Assembly (NCBI RefSeq): GCF_050436995.1
Contig: NC_134766.1
Coordinates: 5,022,001 to 5,086,000 of the forward strand
Source: Anticarsia gemmatalis
Taxonomy: Eukaryota > Arthropoda > Insecta > Lepidoptera > Erebidae
Reading direction: 5' to 3'
Length of the DNA stretch: 64,000 bases
The notes beneath the pieces were generated by a model, which did not search any database, had not been told where the DNA came from, and was given only the letters and a program-made list of their open reading frames with translations. This document shows, piece by piece, positions 45,040 to 56,339 of the stretch. Both the position numbers and the translations under genes were made by a program. Position 1 is the first letter of the stretch. Each line of letters begins with the position of its first letter.

Positions 45040-48000
45040 TTAGTAGACTAGAACTTGTAGTTTATCGACAGACCTGATTTAACGATAAAGTTAAATGATT
45101 CGTAAGCATGTCAGCCATTTATCGTAGTATTAACTGACAATGTATTCAACGTGTCGGTGAACTGAATGGCGAGTCGACCGCAAACTGGGACACGTAATTA
45201 TCTGCAGAATGTTATCATTTCATGCAAAAATACAAGCGAAACTGTATTTATTTTGCGAGTTTATTCATTCAATTGTATCAAGCAACAGTTGTTGAGTTTT
45301 ATTTTATAGAAAAACTTAGAAAATAGAGTGAAAAAAGTGTAAAAGTTGGCAACAATAAATGGTGTCTTTAGGCTAGTTTTAACCGAAGAAGTAGTTCCCA
45401 CGGGATACGTCCGTAACTTCACCAGTTTGTAAACTTACAATCGTAGTTTATATTACTTAGTTGTTTCGAACTGGTTTACAAATATATTTGAGTAAAACCT
45501 TGGAATAGTATCTAAGCTTCCAACCGGAACGGTTCGACGTTTGTCTATGCTACTACAAAGTTAGGGTTACCAACTCTAAATAAAGATTTGTGTGAGTAAA
45601 GACACACACTATCTACTATCTATACCTACATTTCTCTGTGATTGTGTTGTTTTGCTATTGTCATAGAACCTTACGCAACGCACAAAAGTGACTGTGATAG
45701 GAACTTTCCCATTTGATGCCTTAGAAAATGTATTTATTTCATCAATACCATACATTTTGTTCAGTAAACATAAGAATTTTGAAAGTTTTCACGCGTGTTC
45801 GAGTTTCTTCTTGATAATAAACACGATTCCCATACAAACTGTGCGGTAAAAGCTATCGCCATTTAGGATCTGTCCTCATAGATTATCATGCACTGCAGTA
45901 CTCGAAACCTAACGAGCTAAATAACGGGCTTCTTGGATTCTCTCACAGTGATATGTAAGACGACGAACACACTGCCCAGGCGGTCTTCTTACTGCGTATC
46001 TGCGACTATACCGTTGCAGTCTTTATGTGTATAGGATACTAAAGACCGTATTAATAGTTTGATATAACTAGAAAGTAAGGGTTTAAGATCCTGTTTTTCA
46101 AAAGTCCTTAACCTTTATCCCATGCTTGGTGGGTTCGATTTACTCTTCTTTTTAAGTCGTAAATTCTCTCTTTACCTCTTTTCTGTTTCTTTACCCGATG
46201 GGTCATATAAATGGGTCCTTGAAACCGTGCTAACAGTTTAATTATACGGACATTAGACACAGCCTTAATTATAGTAAAGGCTGAAAGCATAAAACTTGCT
46301 ACACACATATTCGAAACGACAATATGACTATCGAACAACAAAACCGATTCGACTCATTTGTTGTTGTGCCGATCGAATTCATCTACACATATTCGGTTTT
46401 CACATGTTTCGGAATATGTGTATACATATCAAGCCCAAGTCTAAACTCAGACCGTCAGTCTGTGTGTAGTGTGATATATGTTTGTGTGCATGCTAGTTTG
46501 TGTGCGTGTGTGTTTGTGTGCGTGTCGTCTGTGTTGGAGCTGAAGTGTACTGACAGCGAGGGGGGGTCACGTGTCAATCAGACTGACATAACCCAAACAA
46601 ATCGTTTGTGACATTGCAGATGGTTTATTTTACTCTTTTTAGGACAGTATCAGTAAAAACAGTGCATGATTGTAAATGGGAGCGTGAATATAATAACAAT
46701 GGTGAGACAAATACAGTAAATAAGAACAGTGCATGTTTGTATATGCGAACTTTTACACAATGAAAATGCTAAGATAAATAGGAATAATCTTGTAAAAATA
46801 AAAAATCTCGCAATTTCAAGATCGGAGATGTTTAAGAGGTTCGTGTATCCGTCTCTATTTATGCGCTTCTGGATATTTTTTTTAGTGAGCTTGCACTCAG
46901 AAAACCTAAATAAAAAGAAGCATAATGCTTAAAAAAACGTATGGTGTACTTAGCTCCATATTACCAAAAGAATTTCTCAAATCGATCCAGTAGTTTCTGA
47001 GATCACCGCGTTCAAACGCACACATAAACTGCACGTCTCGTTACGTAGGCAGTAAATCTAGGTATTGCCTGCAGTCGATGCTATCAGTAGCAATTGTGTT
47101 CAGCTCGCCATTCCCACGTGCCTCGCTGAGACCTAACATCTGGTCTTGTTAGTTAGATTTAGCTGAGATCCACCTTCAGGATAACCTTAGCTTGTGAAAT
47201 TATTAACAAATGATTTTCACTTTCGCTGTATAAAGAGATTTTAATAGAGCTTGATAAAAGTCGAAAATGAAGGCTTTACCACTTTTGGATAACTATCAGA
47301 TGCATTTATGACAGAGGTTTTCACACATTCGTCGTCTGCTTTATCTAGCAGATAGATTAGCTGACACTTACTTTTTAACTGTAGAACTGTCTCTAAGTTT
47401 GGCAGTGTTCGACAGATAGTCGTTGACGTTAAGGTGATCTGCTGATGATCAAAAACTGCAAAATGATTTAAAGTTGTATCAGTTGCTCTGAAATCGGTTT
47501 TGCTTCTAAGTTAACTATTTACGTTTAAAAAATTTACTCAAAGATTGCAGGTAAAGTCCTATAAATTCACATGGCTTTTGCAACCTAAATATATCTTTTT
47601 TTTGTGCAATCTCGTTTCAAGATTTTCTAACCAGTCGGTTGTATTTTAACGCATGGTTGCCTTGAAATATTCCAGGAAAGCTACCGAAATTCGGCAGCTC
47701 AAAGCAGGTACCTTTGCCGAGGATACATTTCGTAGATTAAATTTTCAACGACACACATTCGGAATGCATATTGAAATTTATTTTGCTCTTGAGTATCCTA
47801 GTATCAGAAATGCTTGGGTTTATTTTCTTTTTCTAACGTTCTCAATTTAAAAATATTTTGTGTGTTGCGTTTATTTTTTAAGTCTGGCAACAGGATTTTG
47901 CCATAGTCAATACCAAAGAGAGTAGAGTTTGAGATAAATAGTTTTTGAAAATAACCTTTTTAGAATTAAAGTACCTATATCACCTTTTTCAATAAGAAAC

Positions 48001-48325
48001 GGACGTATAAAATTGTTTAAATAATTCTCATCATATAAATCGAATGATATATCTCTAAATGAAACAAGACAAAACAAACATTCTTAAATGAAAAGGAAGT
48101 AATACAAAACTCCTTTATTTATTAAAGGTGGTAAGTAAAGGTTAAATGTTATGTGATAGGAATTTACAAAGGTTTAACCCTTTTCAGATTGCGTAAGATA
48201 ACATGACATGGGTACAGTCCCAACTGATTGAAAATATTTTAGACAGTTAATCGCAGGAAACACTTGTATTTTAAATCAAATTGTTTTTGAAAAAATGTTT
48301 GATTTTGTACTTTAATATAATAAGA
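45040..48325. other. non-coding DNA with GT-rich and degenerate Helitron pieces
   Basis: A GT-rich low-complexity stretch lies at about 46455-46540. A worn minus-strand Helitron fragment lies at about 46950-47035 (TCTCAAATCGATCCAGTAG, TTCTGAGATCACCGCG, TTCAAACGCACACA). No gene is supported. Confidence 0.4.
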
Positions 48326-48330
48326 TATTT

Positions 48331-48535
48331 GAGAGTGTGGTTGGTTGTGAGGTCTCGGATTCGATTTTCTGGTCGGGCAAAGTACTATTGGTATTTTCTT
48401 TTTTGTATTAGACAATTTTAGCCCATAGTTTGGTAACGTGTCCGGAATATTGTTAATGGTAAAACGCGGGTGTATTTCACACGCCTCTGCCTACACCTTC
48501 GTGCTTAACAGGCGTGATATTATGCATGTAAAATT
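48331..48535 (+). repeat. tRNA-derived SINE, near full length
   Basis: B-box-like GGATTCGATTTTC, then GGTCGGGCAAAGTACTATT, TAGCCCATAGTTTGGTAACG, GGTAAAACGCGGGTGTATTTC, ACACCTTCGTGCTTAAC and AGGCGTGATATTATGC. Most complete member of the family also at 7143, 40386 and 58985. Confidence 0.65.
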
Positions 48536-48991
48536 ATTTATAGTTTGTTTTGTTATAGGTGCTCCACTTATTTCAATTAACGACAACTTTTCCTCGAAGT
48601 AGTTGTCTAGCTAAATATAGATTTTTCCCTATTCGCAGAATATCTGGATAAATCTGGTTACAAAGCTACTACTTTAGATTCTCAATTGTTAAAGCGTCCT
48701 ATTCACTAGCCAACTTGTATTCAGTGGTTTGCAAACGACCGACTAGGTTAGTAATCTTTGATACTTTAGGTGAATGATGGTTGGATGTTTCAAATCAGCG
48801 ATTTCATGCCTTCCTTATTCTGTTATCGTTAGATTAGTCTGTATGATGGGTAAAGGATCGTACTGGGTTTTCTAATTTGATAGTTTAACTCTGATGTTTC
48901 CTGGATCATTTGAAATGTATGGAAACAAGCCAATGCTAAAGATGTTTTTTTCTGTCGTGTTGATTTTATGTTATTGGTATTTTATGTATTA

Positions 48992-49241
48992 CTAGCTGAC
49001 CCGCGCAACTTCGCTTGCGTCACATAAAAGAGAATGGGTCAAATTTTTCCCCGTTTTTGTTATATTTTTTACTGGTACTCTGCTCCTACTGGTCGTAGCG
49101 TGACGATATATAGCCTATAACCTTGATAAATGGGCTATCTAACACTGAAAGATTTTTTCAAATCGGACCAGTAGTTTCTGAGATTAGCGCGTTCAAACAA
49201 ACAAACAAACAAACTCTTCAGCTTTATAATATCAGTATAGA
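48992..49241 (-). mobile_element. Helitron-like element, copy 5
   Basis: Full length, between A (48991) and T (49242). Small internal deletion in the ATCGAGGAAGGCTATAGG block (reads CTATAACCTTGATAAATGG on plus). Confidence 0.85.
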
Positions 49242-49244
49242 TTA

Positions 49245-50735
49245 TTAAGCAGTTCTTGTTGTAAGTTTTGGTAACACTATAATTTGGTATTTTTTTTACT
49301 TAAGTAATTTAGATCTATTTAAATTGTCTGTTGGGTAACTCTATGATACAGTACTCTATAATAAATGATGATAAGTTACACCCAAAGCCAATTTCTTTTC
49401 TATTTTAACATCAAGTAGTGATGAGTCCAAAAATTTTCTGCTATTTGGTTCATACGACGAAGCTGAACTTTATATTCTCAGCTCTAAAAACTCGTAAAAA
49501 CTTCACTAAGAACTACCCTTTGTGAGTCGGATGAAAAGCATTTTTATCGACTATAGAGCTTCGTTTAAGATTGCTTCAAAAGGAAAGATGACACCGAAAA
49601 ATATTTTATTCAGCATTCAAGATTTTCATGTAGAAGGTTTCTTGCAATTGTGGCAAGACTACGCAATGCAATTTGAGATAATGGTGGTTACTGCCACCGG
49701 TTCGCAGTGCTTCGTCGCCGCATCGCCCGCTCGGCTCGAAGCCACATCCAATATCGTTAGGGCACAAGTTTATGACTGTCCGCGGAGAAATGCAAAGATT
49801 TTGCTTGAAAAAATCTTTAAAGGAATATCTTGTAATCTGGGTAGATTTAAGGTTTTATGGCAGCTTTTGCGGGTTCAGGTTATATTTTGACTGATATATT
49901 TCGTCCCATGAGATTAGTGGTTAATTTAGCCATGTTTTTTTTATTAAAATGAAAAGAGAAATTAGTTACGAAAAACGGTATAATAATATAATTGTCAATT
50001 GAAAAAAAGGAATTAAATTGTAAAAATTTCTTCTAAAGTGAACAAGTACGTACTCGAGCCAAATTAGGCAGTTTTCGTGTGAGGAAAATTCAAAGTTTGA
50101 TGCACATTGGAACGGTGCCCGGTAAACGAAGATACTACAAATAAAGTGGCCGGAGGCTCGGGATTCTGCTTCAACTAACTTGGCAAAAGATGGCGAATCC
50201 GTTAAAATGTAGGGCAACACGTAACCCGATTAAAATGTAAATTTTATTTAGAGATTTTAACAACTTATTGGTTTTGGCTTATGAATCTAAATGCTATACA
50301 TAAAACTTGACTAATTTTAGTAAAAAAAGGACTAAACTTGTTGTGTATTGAAAGTTGGACTAGTATTTTAGTAGTTATTTTTGCTCTCACATAAATTAAG
50401 TTCTGTACTGGGTCAAGATCTCCTTCTATCTCCTGAGAGAAGGGCCTTTCTTCTATTAAAATAATGATTTTCTAGCGTCTTTTCCTTGTAGATGATATAC
50501 TTAACAATACTATAATACACCTCCTAAAAAAATACGTGATATGTATGTATGTTAACACATACATAAGATCACGTTGAGACCAGAAAAATTAGTTTTTAGT
50601 TTGTAAACTATATTTTTTTTAAATACAACGAACAGATAGGTACAAAACAGAAACTGTTAGTCTATTAAAGCAGTAAAAACAACCGGCGGCCATTGCAAAC
50701 CGCTCTATTACGTATGTAAATCCAATTTCTTTTTC
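49245..50735. other. non-coding DNA; one 122-codon frame of doubtful value
   Basis: The frame at 49522-49890 (+) includes a GC-richer core at 49690-49760 but matches no family I know and lacks polyadenylation or splice support. Otherwise AT-rich. Confidence 0.35.
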
Positions 50736-50973
50736 ACTCCCAATAGGGAATATGCGTAAGATTCAAATAACGCTCAAATATTTTTTTTCCTAAAGTTTAT
50801 TGCCTAAGAATTGCGTACACGATAATATTTTTCAATATAATTACGTTTTGAATTAGAAATTATGAAATAAAAAGTGCAAAAAATACGAGAAAAATTCAAA
50901 TGAACTGAAACGGAACGCTATTGGTCGGAACGAGTTGTGACGTCAAAGTCTATAATAACAAATAATACTGTTC

Positions 50974-50978
50974 TCAGT
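50974..50978 (+). promoter_or_regulatory. candidate initiator of the YqaJ-type gene
   Basis: TCAGT, an arthropod initiator match, about 105 nt before the ATG and just inside the 20-bp subterminal repeat, whose TGACGTCA core is also the palindromic CRE/ATF-type octamer. Confidence 0.35.
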
Positions 50979-51083
50979 TCTGTGCTGTTAACGATTTAAT
51001 TCCGTTTTATTGTGATTTGAAGTAAATATTGAAGTTATATTACATTTTTTTCGTAAAAATAAAGTCAAAAGACTTACAGAAAA

Positions 51084-51863
51084 ATGACAGATATTGGTTT
51101 CGTCAAAGCACAATCGGACAATCTCCCGAAAATTGATGTGTTTATGATGACCACGTTTTTTGCATCAAACCTGGATTTTACGTCTACTGAAATAAAAGGG
51201 GTGAAAGCAGCAAGGTAATTACATAATAAATATTATGTTTATTCGATTCTCCACGCATTATTTAGATGTTTTTTTATCTATTAGTCAAAATAACTTCAAA
51301 ATCTGAGTAAGAGAACATTATAAGATTTGCTTGTTTTATGGCAAAAGCACATTATTTAAAGCTTATAATGTTTTTTATGGTGATCTTGGCACCCCGATCA
51401 AGTTGCTAGCAATCGAAAGACTTACGTAAACTATTTTATGGTATCAAAATCATAGGCTACTTGCTATGGCAAGTAGCCTATGCTTGGGAAATGTATTTTC
51501 ATTTTAGTATGAATAAATAAATGTGGGATTATATTAAGCCCTTTATATCCGATTATGGGAGCATCCCCTGATGGTGAAACTGATAATTACAGCATTGAAA
51601 TAACATGTCCTTCATCTGAAAAATCAGTAAGCCTTTATTTAAAAAATAATGAAATTTCAGCAAAATGCATGGCACAGGTGCAGTTGCAAATGCATTTTGC
51701 AAACAAAAATAAAGGCCTATTCTGTGTGGCTGACACCAATTTTGAGGAATCAAAAAATGTCACTATAGTTGAAGTGGACTATGATAAGGAAATGTGTGAT
51801 AATTTAATTGAAAAATGTACTTTGTTTTGGAGTAATGCCATTTTCCCTGTAATATTTAAATAA
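51084..51863 (+). CDS. truncated YqaJ-type (lambda-exonuclease-fold) nuclease relative, two exons
   Basis: Exons 51084-51214 and 51539-51863 join in phase 2 to give 151 residues. The N-terminus (about 1-43) contains PKIDVFMM, then FFASNLDFTSTEIKGVKAA, which resembles the start of larger insect proteins that end in a YqaJ domain. From about residue 44 the protein reads PLYPIMGASPDGE, then YSIEITCP, then AQVQLQMHFANK: the YqaJ order of G-x-SPDG, E-x-K-CP and a Q-rich helix. The middle of the family protein is absent. The usual catalytic lysine is threonine (E-I-T), so nuclease activity is doubtful. The intron (51215-51538) has a weak pyrimidine tract; the in-phase join supports it. ATTAAA-free 3' end, with AATAAA at 51874-51879. 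It may be a transposon protein remnant or a small derived gene. Confidence 0.6.
51451..51482. repeat. perfect 14-bp-arm hairpin in the YqaJ-type gene intron
   Basis: CATAGGCTACTTGC, loop TATG, then GCAAGTAGCCTATG. It lies 56 nt before the proposed acceptor at 51538. Confidence 0.8.
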
Positions 51864-52284
51864 GAGAACTAGAAATAAAACAAAAATTGTATAATAAATC
51901 TACTTTTTTGGTACAAGAAAAAACACTTTATTTGGTGCATTTTTATTTGTATTTTTACATAAGGGCACGATACAGTACTTGAAAGTTGGTTTACTGCACT
52001 CCTGCATTGTGTAATTGAAATAAAACAAAATAATTTCATAAAATAGAGGCCGAAACACGTTTGTAGCTATTCACTAGTTGATTGCTATTATAGACTTTGA
52101 CGTCACGTCAAGCGCGCCAAAATGGCGGTCGTTTAAAATGATGAAATCAGCCTACTATTTTAAAACTATTTATTTCGAGCTAAATTTCGTTTTTTTTAGC
52201 TGTTTATTTTTTTACGTTCATATAATGATGTAAATTATCATTTAAAAAAATAAAAAAAATACACGCATATTCCCTATTGCGGAC

Positions 52285-52660
52285 CGCGTTTATTTCAGAA
52301 CCTGCCAGCAACGTATTATGTTTGAAAAGGATTGAATTTCCTAGAAAACTATTTTGCTGTTAAGAAAACACTGAAGGGGTGTTTTGATTTTCATATTAGG
52401 TAGGTATTTTTTTATTGAAATGTTTTTGTGTTTTATGTATCGATGCCTAGTTTTTGCGGTAACATGCAGAGTTTTTGATGAAAACTTCGGTTTGCTTGAG
52501 GAATAAACAAATTGGCTGTAGCAAGCAGACAGAATGCAATCTGTGCCATAACGTCAAGAAACCCCTGTTTTATAGCTTCAAGTCTTGTGTAATGTTAACT
52601 TATAGTCGTGCAACGCTAACAGTTATAACTAGGTATTAACTTAACGCTTGCGTTATGGGT
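52285..52660. other. non-coding DNA, no feature seen
   Basis: Flank between the YqaJ element and Helitron copy 6 with no supported feature. Confidence 0.4.
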
Positions 52661-52668
52661 ACACAATA

Positions 52669-52916
52669 TCTATACTAATATTATAAAGCTGAAGACTTTG
52701 TTTGTTTGTTTGTTTGAACGCGCTAATCTCAGGATCTACTGGTCCGATTTGAAAAATTATTTCAGTGTTAGATAGCCCATTTACCGAGGAAGGCTATATA
52801 ACATCACGCTACAGCCATTAGGAGCGGAGTAGCAACGAAAAATGTAACAAAAAACGGGGAAAATTATGATCCATTCTCTCTTATGTGACGCAAGCGAAGT
52901 TGCGTGGGTCAGCTAG
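52669..52916 (+). mobile_element. Helitron-like element, copy 6
   Basis: Full length with 5' TCTATACTAAT and 3' GTCAGCTAG, between A and T. Shortened central block (GAGGAAGGCTATATAACATC). Confidence 0.85.
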
Positions 52917-53142
52917 TTGGTATATAACAGCGTCCACAGAAAAAAAAAATCTAGAAAATTCCATTCTCACTAATGTTGCCACACTCATAGAAAGGTACTC
53001 ATTGAATCACAAGTACCTATGCGGCACGTGCTGAACCAAATACAGACAGGTTATTCATTATTGTTTACCTTAACGATATCACTATTGTGTGGATGTGCTC
53101 GCCGTCACGTGCGAACAAGACGTGCTATCTACTTTATATTAT

Positions 53143-53332
53143 TATTTTTTTAGACATATTGCACTAGGAACTGCTCTTGTGTCACGGGGGCTTTACAAAC
53201 ATACAAACAACGGACACAAAGTACAACTAGACCCGGAACAATTATTTGTGGATCGCTCAAATAATTATTCCGTGTGGGAATAGAACTCACAACCTCCCGA
53301 CGCAATGGTAGCGGCGTGGCAAGGCAAGCAAA
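53143..53332 (-). repeat. tRNA-headed SINE (second family), minus-strand copy
   Basis: On minus: GCCGCTACCATTGCGTCGGG, GTGAGTTCTATTCCC, ACAAATAATTGTTCCGGG, TGTGTCCGTTGTTTGTATG and GACACAAGAGCAG, then an A-rich tail. Same order as the 13045 copy. Its head abuts the tail of a 5S-headed SINE on the same strand. Confidence 0.7.
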
Positions 53333-53338
53333 TCTTTA

Positions 53339-53562
53339 CTCATTATCAGCCTAGCCTTTCTTCCAACTATGTAGGAGTCAGGCTTTCAGATGCAGCTGAA
53401 TACCAGTATCTTACATGGAGTGACTGCCTATCAGACCTCCACAACCCAGTTAAAGATCTGTCAAAGATCTTTAAAAATGACAGCCGGGACCGATAATTTA
53501 ACCTGCTGGTAAACTACCTCGGTAAGCGTAGTTTAACCTCAGAAATCGATCCGGGTGGCTGT
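53339..53562 (-). repeat. 5S-rRNA-headed SINE (type 2 tail), minus-strand copy
   Basis: On minus: CAGCCACCCGGATCGATTTC, GAGGTTAAACTACGCTTACCG, a degraded middle without GGATGGGTGACC, then AACTGGGTTGTGGAGGTC, CCATGTAAGATACTGG, ATTCAGCTGCATC and AGGCTGATAATGA. Older or more diverged than the copy at 44718. Confidence 0.65.
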
Positions 53563-53569
53563 TGTTACT

Positions 53570-56115
53570 TAGCTAAGAGTTCCTTTATAACTATTTAATG
53601 CCTAGTATTAAGTAGGCATTTAATTATTGCTAGTATATTGATTAGTGCTTATTAATAGTATTAATGAAGAAGGATAATTGTGTCTGATTGTTAGTAATGG
53701 GCTAGAAAATAATAGTTACTAATTATCCTGATGCCTGTTGTGCTATTGACAAGGACAGTTATGATTACAGTTTTTATTATTGATCGTAGTAAAATAACAT
53801 ATTCTAAATCAGCTGAAATGTCTTTTGACATGTAATCAATATGACGATATTAAGGAAATGTAACTTGAAGACTAATTTGACTTAACCTATTGTAACTTAA
53901 AGGTGACTTAACATCTACCTAAATACCTACCATGCAATAGATTGCATTGCAATTGCGAAACGTATTGAAATAGGTGTCTTATTTCAAGAAGAATGAAGCT
54001 GCTATAGTTCTCTTCATAGGTTACGAAATAAAAGCTTCCATTTACTACCAAAACATAATAAACTCGTTCAAAAACTTAGAAAATTAGATTCAGTCAGCTC
54101 TTAAGCTTTAAAAGAGTTCTTTAAAACGAACCTCTCAAACCATTATTTACTTTTTCCGTCTAGTACACGAGCTGCGTTGGTTTCGATTCACGAGACACGC
54201 TTCGCCAAGTCATTGCGGAAATGAATTTAAGAACGAACTCTCAACGATTCTAGTTTGAAATCGAGTTGAGTACTCTTTAGCGCAAATGTTTTAAACATCT
54301 TACAAAATCCTTTATCTTTTATTACTTCAGCTTTTGATGACGGAGCGCTGCTGATGAAGGTTTCTTGAATTTTCGGTATTACGATGTTGAGATCTTAGCT
54401 TTGTAATGGGTTTTCGGTTTTAATGACAAAGATTTTATGAAATGGTGTCAAAAATAGGACAGGATTTGTGTCTGCAACCTATTATTGCTAATTTAGTTTT
54501 GGGAAATCTAAAAATCGGGTTTGCTAGAGACAGTTCAATACTTAATAACGCGGTTTCTGTACCCGCAAAGAAACTTCCTAATACGAGGTACTCTTGAAAA
54601 TCAAAGTATATTTCAGAAAACATTGCAAAAAAGATTTAGCAAACCGAGCATCCCCGTCCCACGAGAAAGTTTCCCATCCGCAGTGAATAATTCCCTTCGT
54701 CTATGGTAGTCTACAGGTAAGTTAAAACGCGGGCCGGGCCGTAATTATGGCAAATTGCTACCATTGTTCTATGCCACTGTACCGATTACGTCTCACTGGG
54801 AGTTGCGCGCGCTTCTAATGAAATCAACCAGTGATTTCTTTATTTGTTTAAGAAATGGCAATCGTTTTTTTTATGTTGTCATCCGTCATTCATGCTTATT
54901 GACAGAAAATTTTATACAGTTTTATTTTTGGAACAGTTTGTTCGCTTTACTACAAAAAAATAGATGGTAACTTAGTAGATATATGACTATATAAATATGT
55001 CATTGCTACTTTTATTTATTTGCATTCGAACAAGGTTGGGTTAGTATTTCGGAAACGAGTCATCAAAAATATAGTTCAATGCTTGTTAGTTGGCGCAATA
55101 GTTTTGTATATGAGCTAAAAAGTAAAAAAATAATGCTGTGGCCCATTTTCTTTACGGAATACTGATGAAGTCGTTTGTTTGATCTCTATCATTATGTTCG
55201 ATGATCATTGAATTAATGCCTCGTTGAATTATTGATGATTCAGTTTTTGAATTCAGCATTTTCACTTACAGTGTTTGATATTATGTAAAAGACTTCCCAA
55301 CATATTTTTTCCGTTCAGTTTTTTTCCATTCCTATAAAACTTCACTATACTTTAAGTTTTTCAGTTGTTTGTTTATGTTTTCCACAATCCTTACGAGTTT
55401 TCATTTAACATTCGTTTTGAATATGTTTATTGAATTTTTCTTTTGGCATGCATTAGAGGAAGATAGGACGCGTAAGTCCGAATTTATTCAAATTGGTATT
55501 ATATACACCTATCAAAATTTTAATCCCTAATTGCAAAACAATACACGCTTGATTAAAACATTCAGGCCATTTTAAGCACTTTCCCAGATATTTATTTCAC
55601 ATAACAGCAAATACTCCAAAAGCTATAATAATAGTAATGGAAAGTTGATGAAAGCCTCAATTAGTGTCTACAACAGTCAGTTATGCCGCAGTAAATTAAC
55701 CGTCATGTTGGCATTATGTGCCCGGTGCCGTTGGTCAGTTCTACCAACTTTTCAATGGCGGCCGTGAAGCGCGCGAAAATAACCCGCCATTTTATTTCTG
55801 TCAAATTAATGGTTCAATTTCGCAATGACAATTCGAAATGTGAATTTGTTTTTATTTTGTGCCAATGTTATTCAATTTGTTTGAAAGGTTACCTTTTTGA
55901 TGCAATTTACAGGTTGTGAATACGTCCTGTTATTTTGTATGGTGAAAATATGGGTTCTGTAATAACATAGATGATATCTCGAGTTATTTATGTTGTAAAA
56001 TGGTTTGTGTAAAGTACTTTGTCTTTGCTCTTGTCATAATATGTATCCTTTAAAATGGTTTTACGATAAAAGTAATGCTATTTTATAGTTTTCATGTGTT
56101 TGTTGCATCCATTAG
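53570..56115. other. non-coding DNA, no gene supported
   Basis: Several short frames (54521-54709, 54755-54970) and an ACAG|GTAAGT donor-like site at about 54714 were examined; all three frames before that donor contain stops. A GC-richer patch with ATGGCGGCCGTGAAGCGCG lies at about 55750-55795. Confidence 0.4.
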
Positions 56116-56123
56116 ACTTTTTT

Positions 56124-56320
56124 TTAACCCATTAGTGTCCCACTGCAGGGCAAGGGTCTCCTCCTAAACGAGGGGCTAGGCCTTGAGTCCACCACGCGGG
56201 CCAAGTGTGGGTTGGGGACTTTGCATGCCCTTAATAAATGTGTTAAGCAAATTTTTGGCATTTCCTCATGATGTTTTCCTTCACCGTTAGAGCAAGTGTC
56301 AAGCATCCGTTAGTCTTCTA
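56124..56320 (+). repeat. interspersed repeat, CCCACTGCAGGGCAAGGGTC family, copy 1
   Basis: Blocks CCCACTGCAGGGCAAGGG, GGCCTTGAGTCCACCACGC, GGCCAAGTGTGGGTTGGGG, ACTTTGCATGCCCTTAATAAA and GATGTTTTCCTTCACCG appear in the same order as at 60185. Common in moth genomes in my recollection; class (LINE 3' end or SINE) not settled. Confidence 0.6.
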
Positions 56321-56339
56321 AGAAAATATTTTTGTTTTG

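Larger units (their letters stand above)
50741..52279 (+). mobile_element. 1.54-kb inverted-repeat-bounded element carrying a YqaJ-type gene
   Basis: The termini are a perfect 17-bp inverted repeat, CAATAGGGAATATGCGT (50741-50757) against 52263-52279. A second perfect 20-bp inverted repeat, TGACGTCAAAGTCTATAATA, lies inside (50938-50957 against 52086-52105). A complete two-exon gene lies between. No convincing target-site duplication is seen (ACTCC against CGGAC), so ends may be eroded. The transposon class is not identified. Confidence 0.6.

Noticed and set aside
46455..46540. GT-rich tract as a coding or regulatory element
   Set aside because: Simple low-complexity sequence; the overlapping 95-codon frame encodes repetitive Cys/Val runs.
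54638..54714. Possible exon ending at CTACAG|GTAAGT
   Set aside because: All three frames contain stops and no good acceptor precedes it.
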